Shown here in pieces: positions 1 through 6,138 of a stretch of 6,478 nt of DNA. The first letter of the stretch is position 1, and the number at the start of each line of letters is the position of its first letter. A program made the position numbers and the translations under genes. Below the pieces are notes generated by a model that was not told the origin of the DNA, searched no databases, and saw only the letters and a program-made list of their open reading frames with translations. Source of the stretch: Alphaproteobacteria bacterium (lineage in GTDB: Bacteria; Pseudomonadota; Alphaproteobacteria; Sphingomonadales; Sphingomonadaceae); NCBI GenBank assembly GCA_020249025.1, contig JADCGM010000372.1, positions 1 through 6,478 on the forward strand, written 5' to 3'.

Positions 1-614
1 AGGATCTGGCCGGTCGCCCAGTTGCTCTTGCCCTGCGCCACCAGCTGCACGACCTCGCGCTGGCGCGCGGTCAGCTCGACGCGCGGCAAGCGCATCGCCG
101 CATCGCGCTCGGCGATCCGCCGCGCCGCCTCGAAGGTGAAGACGGCGACGTGATGGGCGGCGGGCAACATCTCGCGGCGCAGTTCGCACTCGGGCGGCGC
201 GGCGAGATTGACCGAGCCCGACACCCGGCCGGGCACATGGATCGGCACGGTATAGCCGCTGGCGAGGCCCCGTGCCCGCGCCGCCTGCATGAAGCGCTGC
301 TGGCGCGGCGTCAGCCGGATCAGACCGGGCAGGCCCGCCCAATGGAAGGGTTGCGCGGTCATTTCGCAGGCCACCCGCGTCGGATCGTCGGCATAATAGC
401 TGTAGTGGGTGAACTCGTCGCGCCAGGCGGGCGGGTAGTTGGTCATCTTCACGAAGCCGAGCGGCGGCGCGACGACGTTCACATGGTGGACGACCGCATA
501 ATAGCGGAAGCCGAGATCCCCGATCATTTGGGCGAACCGTTGCTCGAGATCGGCCATGCTGCCGATGTCGGCCAGTTCGCGGACATAGGTCTGCACATCC
601 CCGAAGGACAGCAT
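1..614 (-). CDS. LuxR-family transcriptional regulator with autoinducer-binding domain, 3' end outside window
   Basis: Probably a quorum-sensing regulator that binds an N-acyl-homoserine lactone and then DNA. 204 residues are visible. Residues about 15-165 form the autoinducer-binding domain. W64, D77, W92 and G120 keep the exact spacing of TraR W57, D70, W85 and G113 (TraR numbering from memory); TraR Tyr61 is Phe68 here. The GerE-type helix-turn-helix begins at about residue 180 with LTARQREVVQLVAQGKSN and is cut after TGQI. The ATG at 614 is preceded, six bases away, by GGGGGA (complement of 621-626). The ATG at 621 is in another frame and does not give this protein. The gene is divergent from the nfrB-like gene with a 160-base spacer. 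No luxI is in the window, so it cannot be called a solo. The family is secure; the ligand is inferred only from the conserved pocket. Confidence 0.93.
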   Translation of the reverse strand, partial: MLSFGDVQTYVRELADIGSMADLEQRFAQMIGDLGFRYYAVVHHVNVVAPPLGFVKMTNYPPAWRDEFTHYSYYADDPTRVACEMTAQPFHWAGLPGLIRLTPRQQRFMQAARARGLASGYTVPIHVPGRVSGSVNLAAPPECELRREMLPAAHHVAVFTFEAARRIAERDAAMRLPRVELTARQREVVQLVAQGKSNWATGQI

Positions 615-663
615 CGTTCATCCCCCACCGCAGCGGCCAGGCCCGAAGCACGCCCGCTGCAAG

Positions 664-677
664 AACCACCTGTGGTT
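664..677. promoter_or_regulatory. 14-base dyad in the LuxR/nfrB-like divergent spacer, candidate operator
   Basis: Six-base perfect inverted arms (AACCAC and GTGGTT) flank a two-base centre. The site lies 50 bases upstream of the luxR-type start and 97 bases upstream of the glycosyltransferase start. It sits next to the only AT-richer stretch of the spacer (about 676-717), where promoters would be expected. It contains ACCTGT, which resembles a lux-box half, but it does not match the classical 20-base lux box. Use as an operator for the LuxR protein is inference. Confidence 0.4.
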
Positions 678-723
678 GCATATAGCGGAACGTCATCGCC
701 GTTAAGCGAACATTTTTAGAGAG

Positions 724-742
724 GCCGGCGCGAGGCGCCGGC
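724..742 (+). repeat. GC-rich hairpin in the leader of the glycosyltransferase gene
   Basis: A perfect eight-base stem (GCCGGCGC paired with GCGCCGGC) encloses a three-base GAG loop. It ends 32 bases before the ATG at 775 and about 14 bases before the purine-rich GAGAGG (757-762) that is the likely ribosome binding site. No T-run follows, so it is not a standard intrinsic terminator. It would lie in the 5' leader if transcription starts in the AT-richer stretch upstream, where it could affect mRNA stability or translation. That role is inferred. Confidence 0.45.
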
Positions 743-774
743 GAACCGAGACCTGTGAGAGGCTGCATCCGACG

Positions 775-2181
775 ATGCCGGAGGTCGCGCTTCCCGAGCT
801 TCTGGCCCTGCTGGCCGTCGCGGTCCGCGAGGGGGTCACCGTGATCGCCTTCGCGATCGCTCTCAGCTGCGCCGACGATCTGTTGCTCGATGCGGTTTTC
901 TTCGTCCGCCGCGGCTGGCTCGGCCTGACCGCACGCCGCCGGCCCGTCCCGCTCCACGCCGCCGATCTCCGCTTCGGGCCACAGCCGCCGATCGCCATCC
1001 TCGTCCCCGCCTGGGACGAGGCGGCGGTGATCGGCGACATGCTCCGCCATCTGACCGCGACGCTCGACTATGGCGATTATCGGGTGTTCGTCGGAACCTA
1101 TCCCAACGATCCGGCGACAGCGGTCGCCGTCGACGCCGTCGTCGATCCCCGCATTCGCCGCATCACGCTCGACCATGCCGGTCCGACGACCAAGGCGGAT
1201 TGCCTCAATGGGCTGTGGCGCGCGCTCGAGGCGGACGAAGCCGCCTGCGGGCGCCGCGTTCGCGCCATCGTCCTCCACGATGCCGAGGATGTCGTTCACC
1301 GCGACGAACTGCGGGTGTTCGCGCATCACCTCGATACGTTGGCGATGGTCCAGCTGCCGGTCGTGCCGCTGCCCGATCCGGGCTCGCGTTGGGTCGCCGG
1401 CCACTATCTCGACGAGTTTGCAGAAGCGCATGGCAAGGAGATCATCGTGCGCGCGGCGTTGGGAGCGGCGGTGCCGAGCGCCGGGGTCGCCTGCGCTGTC
1501 GACCGGGAGGTGTTGGGCCGGCTCGCGTCGGCGGCGGGCGGCACGCCCTTCGATCCCGGCTGTCTCACCGAGGACTACGAGCTCGGCCACCGCATCCATG
1601 CGCTCGGCCTCGGCGCGGCGCTGGTCCGCGTCCGCAGCGGACACGGGGTCGCGACGGTGGCGACCCGCGAGCATTTCCCCGCGACGCTCGACGCCGCCGT
1701 CCGCCAGAAGGCGCGCTGGCTGCTCGGGATCGCGTTGCAGGGCTGGGACCGCCTCGGCTGGCGCGGCGGCTGGGCGGATCGCTGGATGCTGGTGCGCGAC
1801 CGCAAGGCGGTGATCGCCGCGGGGCTGACGCTGGCCGGCTACGCGGCGCTGGCGGCGGGCCTGCTGATCGCGGGCGTCCGCGCCTGCTATCCGCCGCTGG
1901 CCGCCGCGCCGCCGCTGATCGAGCCAGGCGGGATTGCCGCCGCGCTGCTGGGGTTCAATCTAATCGCGCTGCTGTGGCGGTTGGCGATGCGGGCGCTGTT
2001 CACCGGCCGCCTGCATGGCTGGCGACAGGGAGTCCGGGCGGTGCCGCGCGCCATCGTCGCCAATGTCGTCAACTCGATGGCCGCGGCGCGGGCGCTCGGC
2101 CGCTATGTCGCGATCGGCCGCGGGCGGGCGCACCAGCGCTGGGACAAGACCCGGCACCTGGTCCACCGCCACGGGGGCTAG
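775..2181 (+). CDS. nfrB: NfrB-like processive glycosyltransferase (GT2), inner membrane, without C-terminal c-di-GMP domain
   Basis: 468-residue inner-membrane glycosyltransferase resembling the catalytic part of E. coli NfrB, the inner-membrane component of the phage N4 receptor system that makes a surface polysaccharide. Visible in order: a membrane segment at about 8-31; a GT-A domain at about 72-315 with VPAWDE (77-82), VGTYPNDP (106-113), GPTTKADCLN (136-145), LHDAEDVV (167-174), VPSAGV (233-238) and LTEDYELG (264-271); and QKARW (311-315), the QxxRW motif of processive synthases. Two or more membrane segments follow between about 345 and 405. It ends just after WDKT (456-459). In E. 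coli NfrB (about 745 residues, from memory) WDKT is followed by a long c-di-GMP-binding tail that is absent here. The ATG at 775 gives an N-terminus matching NfrB; GAGAGG lies 12 bases upstream, a little far. A GTG at 841 has a better ribosome site but would remove the first membrane helix. The next gene starts six bases after its stop. The sugar substrate is unknown. Confidence 0.9.
   Translation: MPEVALPELLALLAVAVREGVTVIAFAIALSCADDLLLDAVFFVRRGWLGLTARRRPVPLHAADLRFGPQPPIAILVPAWDEAAVIGDMLRHLTATLDYGDYRVFVGTYPNDPATAVAVDAVVDPRIRRITLDHAGPTTKADCLNGLWRALEADEAACGRRVRAIVLHDAEDVVHRDELRVFAHHLDTLAMVQLPVVPLPDPGSRWVAGHYLDEFAEAHGKEIIVRAALGAAVPSAGVACAVDREVLGRLASAAGGTPFDPGCLTEDYELGHRIHALGLGAALVRVRSGHGVATVATREHFPATLDAAVRQKARWLLGIALQGWDRLGWRGGWADRWMLVRDRKAVIAAGLTLAGYAALAAGLLIAGVRACYPPLAAAPPLIEPGGIAAALLGFNLIALLWRLAMRALFTGRLHGWRQGVRAVPRAIVANVVNSMAAARALGRYVAIGRGRAHQRWDKTRHLVHRHGG
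2173..2177 (+). promoter_or_regulatory. ribosome binding site supporting a TTG start
   Basis: A run of five G lies at the very end of the glycosyltransferase reading frame, ten bases before the TTG at 2188. It supports that TTG and suggests coupled translation. The next in-frame ATG (2260) would delete the hydrophobic N-terminus. Confidence 0.4.
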
Positions 2182-2187
2182 GCACCG

Positions 2188-3204
2188 TTGCGGGCGCTGC
2201 GGCCGCTCCTGCTCGGGCTGGTTCTGCTGACGGCCTGGTTCGCCCTGCGCGGGCCGGACATGCGCGCGGAGTTCGCCGCCTTTCGCGATGCGATGCGGGT
2301 CGTTCTGGCGGGGGAGCGCTGGGCATTGCGCTGGCCGGGCGCACGGCCAGCAGCGGTCCCGCCAACAGCGAGCGCCCCCGAGCATCCGCCGCCCTCGCCA
2401 CCCGCCGCGCGCGCTGCGCCGGCTCGGGCCCCTGGCCCGGCCGTGCCCCAACAACCCCTTGTGGCAGCTGGTCCGCCACGGACTGACGCGACTGACGCCG
2501 CGCCGGCTGCGGCGCTGGCGCTGGCGTGGCCGCCGGGCACGGGCGGCGACGCGCGCGGCCGCTGGTCGCTGTCGGTCTGGTCGCTGGTGCGGGCGAGCGG
2601 CCTCGTCGGTCCCGGCGTGTCGCCCGTGCTGGGCGGGGGCCAGAGCGGGCTGACGTTGGCGTTCGCGCCCGACCGCAACCGCCCGCTGGCGCTCATCGCC
2701 CGGCTGACCGCGCCGCACCGCGGGACTGCGGCCGGCGCGCAGGCGGCGCTCGGCCTGCGCTGGCGGCCGATAGCCGAGGTCACGCTCGATGCCGAACGGC
2801 TGCTGCCGCTGGGGCCGGCCGCGCGCGACGCCTGGACGCTTCGGGCCGCAGGCGGCGCGGCCACCGCCGAAGTCGAGCATCTGCGCTTTGATGCCTCGGT
2901 CTACGGCGAGGCGGGCGTGGTCGGGGCGCGGGCCCGCGATCTTTACGCGGCCGGCCTCGGGCACGTTGGGCTGGCGGCCCCTGTCGCCCCCGGGCTCGAA
3001 GCCGGGGCCGGGATCGGCGTCTGGGGCAGCGTGCAGCGCGCGGGCGGGGCGACGCTGGCGCGGCTCGACGTCGGGCCCGAAGTGCGGACACGGCTGCGGG
3101 TGGGGCCGGGCGCGATTCGCGTCATCGCCGACTATCGCTGGCGGCTGGCCGGCGACGCCGAGCCCGGCTCGGGCCCCGCGCTTACCGTCGCGGTCGACTT
3201 CTAG
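2188..3204 (+). CDS. NfrA C-terminal-domain-like envelope protein with N-terminal anchor or signal, no TPR region
   Basis: 338 residues from a TTG start; the start is chosen because it supplies a hydrophobic segment (about 5-20) after two arginines, suiting a signal peptide or signal anchor. No clear AxA cleavage site is visible. A Pro/Ala-rich, probably unstructured stretch follows (about 51-117), then a region rich in alternating hydrophobic residues (about 125-338) ending in VAVDF, the terminal Phe typical of outer-membrane strands. GLRWRP (189-194), the DAERLLPLG stretch (201-209), WTLRA (216-220) and the SVYGEAG stretch (238-244) resemble, as I recall the family, the C-terminal domain of NfrA, the outer-membrane N4 receptor and exporter partner of NfrB. 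E. coli NfrA is near 990 residues with a long TPR part; none is seen here. Its position six bases after the nfrB-like gene supports a shared export role. The NfrA match is from memory and moderately sure; an unrelated small envelope protein is the alternative. Confidence 0.75.
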   Translation: MRALRPLLLGLVLLTAWFALRGPDMRAEFAAFRDAMRVVLAGERWALRWPGARPAAVPPTASAPEHPPPSPPAARAAPARAPGPAVPQQPLVAAGPPRTDATDAAPAAALALAWPPGTGGDARGRWSLSVWSLVRASGLVGPGVSPVLGGGQSGLTLAFAPDRNRPLALIARLTAPHRGTAAGAQAALGLRWRPIAEVTLDAERLLPLGPAARDAWTLRAAGGAATAEVEHLRFDASVYGEAGVVGARARDLYAAGLGHVGLAAPVAPGLEAGAGIGVWGSVQRAGGATLARLDVGPEVRTRLRVGPGAIRVIADYRWRLAGDAEPGSGPALTVAVDF

Positions 3205-3218
3205 GGCGCGGCGACGGT
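3184..3218. repeat. Inverted repeat spanning the overlapping convergent stop codons
   Basis: Perfect eight-base arms (ACCGTCGC at 3184-3191 and GCGACGGT at 3211-3218) enclose a 19-base loop. CTAG (3201-3204), which contains the stop codons of both convergent genes, lies in that loop. The hairpin could form in either transcript. No T-run follows on either strand, so it is at best an unusual bidirectional terminator or an mRNA 3'-end structure. Confidence 0.45.
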
Positions 3219-4208
3219 CTGTTCGATCGCGCCGAAGATCGAATGGTTCGCCGCATCGCGCATCTCGATGCGCACGGTATCGCCGTGGCGCAGGAACGGC
3301 GTCTTGGGCGCGCCACCCTCGATCGTCTCGATCATGCGGATCTCGGCGATGCACGAGTAGCCGAGCCCGCCCGCCGCGACCGGCCTGCCCGGCCCGCCGC
3401 CCGCGTCGCGGTTCGAGACCGTGCCCGAGCCCACGATCGAGCCGGCGACAAGACTGCGCGTCTTCGCGACATGGGCGATGAGCGTGCCGAAATCGAAGGT
3501 CATGTCGACGCCCGCATCGGCCCGCCCGAAGGGCTGGCCGTTGAGATCGACGCGCATGGCCCCCGACAGCTTGCCGTCCCGCCAGCGATCACCGAGCGCA
3601 TCGGGGGTCACGAACACCGGCGACAGCGCCGAGGCCGGCTTCGACTGGAAGAAGCCGAAACCCTTGGCGAGCTCGGCGGGGATGAGGTTGCGCAACGACA
3701 CGTCGTTGACGAGCCCGACGAGCAGGATCGCATCGAGCGCCTGCTCGCGCGTCGCGCCCATCGGGACGTCGCCGGTGACGACGCAGACCTCGGCCTCGAA
3801 ATCGCAGCCCCAGGCCTCGTCGGCGAGCGGGATCGGATCGCGGGGGCTGAGCATGGCGTCGCTCGCGCCCTGATACATCAGCGGGTCGGTCCAGAAAGAC
3901 GGCGGCATCTCCGCGCCGCGCGCCTTCCGGACCAGCTCGACATGGTTCACATAGGCCGAGCCGTCGGCCCACTGATAGGCGCGCGGCAGCGGCGCAGCGG
4001 CGTCGCGCTCGTGGAAGCGCTCGCGCGGGACGGCGTCGTGCGACAGGCTGTCGGCGAGACCCTGCAGCAGCGGCGCGCAGCGCGCCCAGTCGTCGAGCGC
4101 GGCCTGCAGCGTCGGCGCGACGGTGCTGGCGTCGGCGCACCAGGCGAGATCGTCGGAGACAACGACGAGGCGGCCGTCACGGCCGTGCTTCAGCGAGGCG
4201 AGCTTCAT
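3201..4208 (-). CDS. Fumarylacetoacetate hydrolase family protein
   Basis: 335-residue metal-dependent C-C bond hydrolase, or related lyase or decarboxylase, of the FAH fold, cytoplasmic. The N-terminus MKLASLKHGRDGRLVVVS is typical of the bacterial members of about 330 residues with a small N-terminal domain. The FAH core is at about 85-330: FEAEVCVV supplies metal-binding E138 and E140, NDVSLR supplies D169, K190 lies in FFQSKPASALSP (compare LGKSFGTTISP of classical FAH), and GSGTVSNRD (260-268) matches the GSGTIS loop. By my eye alignment, the first metal-ligand Asp of mammalian FAH falls on Asn88, and its catalytic His is not obvious. A GTG at 4220 is in frame, but the ATG at 4208 gives the family N-terminus; neither has a strong ribosome site. 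It is the last gene of the leftward set and may act on a ring-cleavage or diketo product. True fumarylacetoacetase activity is not assured. Confidence 0.9.
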   Translation of the reverse strand: MKLASLKHGRDGRLVVVSDDLAWCADASTVAPTLQAALDDWARCAPLLQGLADSLSHDAVPRERFHERDAAAPLPRAYQWADGSAYVNHVELVRKARGAEMPPSFWTDPLMYQGASDAMLSPRDPIPLADEAWGCDFEAEVCVVTGDVPMGATREQALDAILLVGLVNDVSLRNLIPAELAKGFGFFQSKPASALSPVFVTPDALGDRWRDGKLSGAMRVDLNGQPFGRADAGVDMTFDFGTLIAHVAKTRSLVAGSIVGSGTVSNRDAGGGPGRPVAAGGLGYSCIAEIRMIETIEGGAPKTPFLRHGDTVRIEMRDAANHSIFGAIEQTVAAP

Positions 4209-4229
4209 GGGTCGGAGCACTCACGATTG

Positions 4230-4281
4230 ACGGAACAGGCGGCCTGACAAGACACGCTTGCCGGGCCGCCTGCAAGTCCGT
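4230..4281 (-). repeat. Long intercistronic hairpin between the diiron and FAH genes
   Basis: Nested inverted repeats fill most of the 79-base gap. The outer arms ACGGA (4230-4234) and TCCGT (4277-4281) pair. After a one-by-four internal loop, CAGGCGGCC (4236-4244) pairs with GGCCGCCTG (4264-4272). Inside, CAAG (4248-4251) pairs with CTTG (4257-4260). All arms are perfect. The hairpin begins six bases after the diiron gene's stop codon on the minus strand. No T-run follows, so partial termination or protection of the upstream message from 3' decay are both possible. Confidence 0.6.
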
Positions 4282-4287
4282 GAACGC

Positions 4288-5361
4288 TTACTCCGCCGCG
4301 ATCGCCGCGACCTCCTCGACATTGGCGCGGCGCGCGTCGAACTGGGCGGCGACGGCCTCGTCGTTCGCCTGCATCGCGTCGATGTCGAGCTGCGCGTAGT
4401 CGAGCACGCCCATGTCGGCATAGCCCTTCCGGACGATCGGGCCCCACAGGCCGATGTCCTTCACCACCGGCACGATGCGGTTGAAGAGATGCGTGCGGAA
4501 CTGCCGCGCACCCGAGGTCTCGTGCATGTGGCGGCACGCGTCCTCGACATCGAGACCCATATGCTCCCAGAGCTCGCGCTGCTCGAAGCGGTCGCGCATG
4601 TGATAGCAGGCCTCGACGAGGAACTGCTCGCGCTCGTCGCGCTCCTTCTGGGTCAGCTGCGGATAATATTCGCGCAGCGTCAGGCGGCCGAAGGCGACGT
4701 GGCGCGCTTCGTCTTCCATCACATAGGCGTTGACCGAGGCGGCGAGCGGCGAGGAGCTGTAGTCGCGGATGCCGGCGAAGGCGGCGAGCGCGAGGCCTTC
4801 GATGACCACCTGCATGCCGAGATAGGTCATGTCCCAGCGGTTGTCGGACAGCACCTGGTCGAGCAGCGTCTTCAGCGGACCCGTCATCGGGTGCGACAGG
4901 CCGATCTTCTCGAGCAGGCGCTTGTAGGCCTCGACATGGCGGGCCTCGTCGATGGTCTGGGTGGCGGCGTAGAACTTCGCCTCGAGGTCGGGGACCTGCT
5001 GGACGATCTTCGCCGAGCAGATCAGCGCGCCCTGCTCGCCGTGCAGGAACTGCGACAGGCCCCACGCCTGCGAGTTGCGGCGCAGCTCGATCCGCTCGCC
5101 CTTGCTCATCTTTTCATAGGGGGCCCAGCCGTTGAGCACGAACAGCTCGTTGGGCATGCCCTGCGGGTTCTCCCAGTCGATCTCCTGGTCCCAGTCGATG
5201 CGATATTCGGCGTCCCACTGCTTCTGCTTGCCCTTGGCGTAGAGGCCGAGAAGGTCCTTGCGGTCGTCCGAATAGGTCCAGGTGAAGCGTGTGTCGTAAT
5301 TCTGCGGGACATGCCACGCGTCGCTGTCGGGTTTGATGCCGTAGGTGTCGGTGAAGGCCAT
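4288..5361 (-). CDS. Ferritin-like diiron-carboxylate protein (probable oxygenase or oxidase)
   Basis: 357-residue soluble protein of the ferritin-like/R2-like diiron superfamily. All six expected ligands are visible on a four-helix pattern: E109 (HGEQ), E139 and H142 (DEARH), E188 (IEGL), then E218 and H221 (DEARH again). E109 is 30 residues before E139 and E188 is 30 before E218, the usual internal symmetry. Such sites bind two irons and activate O2 for hydroxylation, N-oxygenation, desaturation or radical formation. At this length it is an enzyme-type member rather than a storage ferritin. The N-terminal 60 residues are rich in Trp, Tyr and Asp and I do not recognise them. The ATG at 5361 has an excellent ribosome site six bases upstream; a TTG at 5376 would lie within that site and is rejected. 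It follows the MerR gene by 31 bases. No reductase or ferredoxin gene is in the window. The substrate is unknown. Confidence 0.85.
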   Translation of the reverse strand: MAFTDTYGIKPDSDAWHVPQNYDTRFTWTYSDDRKDLLGLYAKGKQKQWDAEYRIDWDQEIDWENPQGMPNELFVLNGWAPYEKMSKGERIELRRNSQAWGLSQFLHGEQGALICSAKIVQQVPDLEAKFYAATQTIDEARHVEAYKRLLEKIGLSHPMTGPLKTLLDQVLSDNRWDMTYLGMQVVIEGLALAAFAGIRDYSSSPLAASVNAYVMEDEARHVAFGRLTLREYYPQLTQKERDEREQFLVEACYHMRDRFEQRELWEHMGLDVEDACRHMHETSGARQFRTHLFNRIVPVVKDIGLWGPIVRKGYADMGVLDYAQLDIDAMQANDEAVAAQFDARRANVEEVAAIAAE

Positions 5362-5367
5362 GGTCGT

Positions 5368-5374
5368 TCCTCCC
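5368..5374 (-). promoter_or_regulatory. Strong ribosome binding site of the diiron gene
   Basis: GGGAGGA on the minus strand ends six bases before the ATG at 5361. It is the best ribosome site in the window and fixes the start, suggesting that this gene is translated more strongly than its operon neighbours. Confidence 0.7.
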
Positions 5375-5392
5375 AATCGTTCGCTGTGATGC

Positions 5393-6091
5393 TCAGCTGT
5401 TGTCGTTGGCGATGCGGCGGCGGGCTTCCAGTCGGCGCAGCACCTCGCGGGTGCGCATCAGGCCCAGCATGTCGTTGACGGCGGCGAGCGCGCGCTCGGC
5501 CATGTCGACCGCCTCCAGCTCGCCGACGCGGCCGGCGGTGCGGTCGAAGAAGTGGCGCAGCTCGGTGGTGACGAGCCAGTCGACGAAGTCGACATACATG
5601 CGCAGGCCCTCGGCCTCGAAGCCGTTGTCGCGGTCGAAGCCCATCTCCGATAGTTCGGCGAGGCGGGCCATGATCGCCGCGTTGCGCGCGTCGATGCGAC
5701 CGTCGGGATCGAGCCGGACCGCACCTGATTCGATGGCGTCGTCGAGCTGGTCGGCGGGAACCGCGAGGCGTTCCAGAAGCTCGGCGCGGGTCACCCGCTC
5801 GCCGCTGCCATCGAGGCGGGCACGCAGCAGCGAGTCGAGCCGGGGGAAGGCGTCGGCGTGAAGCCAGCGGTCGGCCTCGCCCGCATCGAGCAGCGCCTTG
5901 ATCACCGACAGCGGCAGGAAGCGCTCCTCCTGAAGCCGCTTGATCGCGTGCAGCCGCTCGACATGCGCGTCGGAGTAGGAAGCGGAGTTGCGGGTGGCGC
6001 GTTCGGGTTCGGGCAGCAGGCCTTCGCGGATATAGTAGCGGATGGTCTCGCGACCGACCCCGCTCCGCCGCTCCAGCTCGCGCATCCGCAT
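5393..6091 (-). CDS. MerR-family transcriptional regulator
   Basis: 232-residue DNA-binding regulator. Residues 1-69 are a typical MerR winged helix-turn-helix: MRMRELERRSGVGRETIRYY, then REGLLPEPERATRNSASYS and a LHAIKRLQEERFLPLSVIKALL helix. The C-terminal part (about 75-232) is helical, acidic and long for the family. It has no Cys at all, so it is not a metal-thiol sensor of the classical MerR or CueR kind; a small organic or acyl ligand is more likely (inference). The ATG at 6091 has GGGGGA 11 bases upstream; an ATG at 6085 is an alternative that removes two residues. It is the first gene of the leftward set and is divergent from a TauE-like transporter gene; local and autogenous control of both sides is the usual arrangement. 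Confidence 0.92.
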   Translation of the reverse strand: MRMRELERRSGVGRETIRYYIREGLLPEPERATRNSASYSDAHVERLHAIKRLQEERFLPLSVIKALLDAGEADRWLHADAFPRLDSLLRARLDGSGERVTRAELLERLAVPADQLDDAIESGAVRLDPDGRIDARNAAIMARLAELSEMGFDRDNGFEAEGLRMYVDFVDWLVTTELRHFFDRTAGRVGELEAVDMAERALAAVNDMLGLMRTREVLRRLEARRRIANDNS

Positions 6092-6138
6092 GCCCGCACC
6101 ATTCCCCCGGTGACTGCGACTCGGAGGCTAACACAGGA

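Noticed and set aside
619..621. Upstream ATG at 621 as the LuxR start
   Set aside because: It is out of frame with the autoinducer-binding domain and overlaps the GGGGGA ribosome site that serves the ATG at 614.
676..705. Sigma-70 promoter (TTGCAT with a downstream hexamer) for the nfrB-like gene
   Set aside because: No hexamer close to TATAAT lies at a 16-18-base spacing; only general AT enrichment is present.
150..719. Plus-strand open frame across the LuxR gene and spacer (189 codons)
   Set aside because: The minus strand encodes a clear autoinducer-binding domain with correctly spaced pocket residues; the plus frame shows no recognisable motif.
702..1040. Small minus-strand frame over the start of the glycosyltransferase gene (112 codons)
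   Set aside because: Ser/Arg/Ala-rich without a domain, and it overlaps the NfrB-matching N-terminus.
775..3204. Prophage or phage-adsorption genes, as the N4 naming could suggest
   Set aside because: NfrA and NfrB are host surface-polysaccharide proteins that phage N4 exploits; no phage structural, integrase or lysis gene is present.
1960..3354. Long open frame on the minus strand opposite the nfrB-like and NfrA-like genes (464 codons)
   Set aside because: Its product is low-complexity Arg/Ala/Pro-rich with no domain, it runs across two recognisable genes and a convergent stop, and GC-rich DNA commonly leaves this frame open.
4230..4281. Classical intrinsic terminator after the diiron gene
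   Set aside because: The hairpin is strong but no T-run follows on the minus strand, so it is listed as an inverted repeat only.
4258..5478. Long plus-strand open frame opposite the diiron gene (406 codons)
   Set aside because: It is antisense to a protein with a complete diiron ligand set and spans two gene boundaries; its composition fits an antisense shadow.
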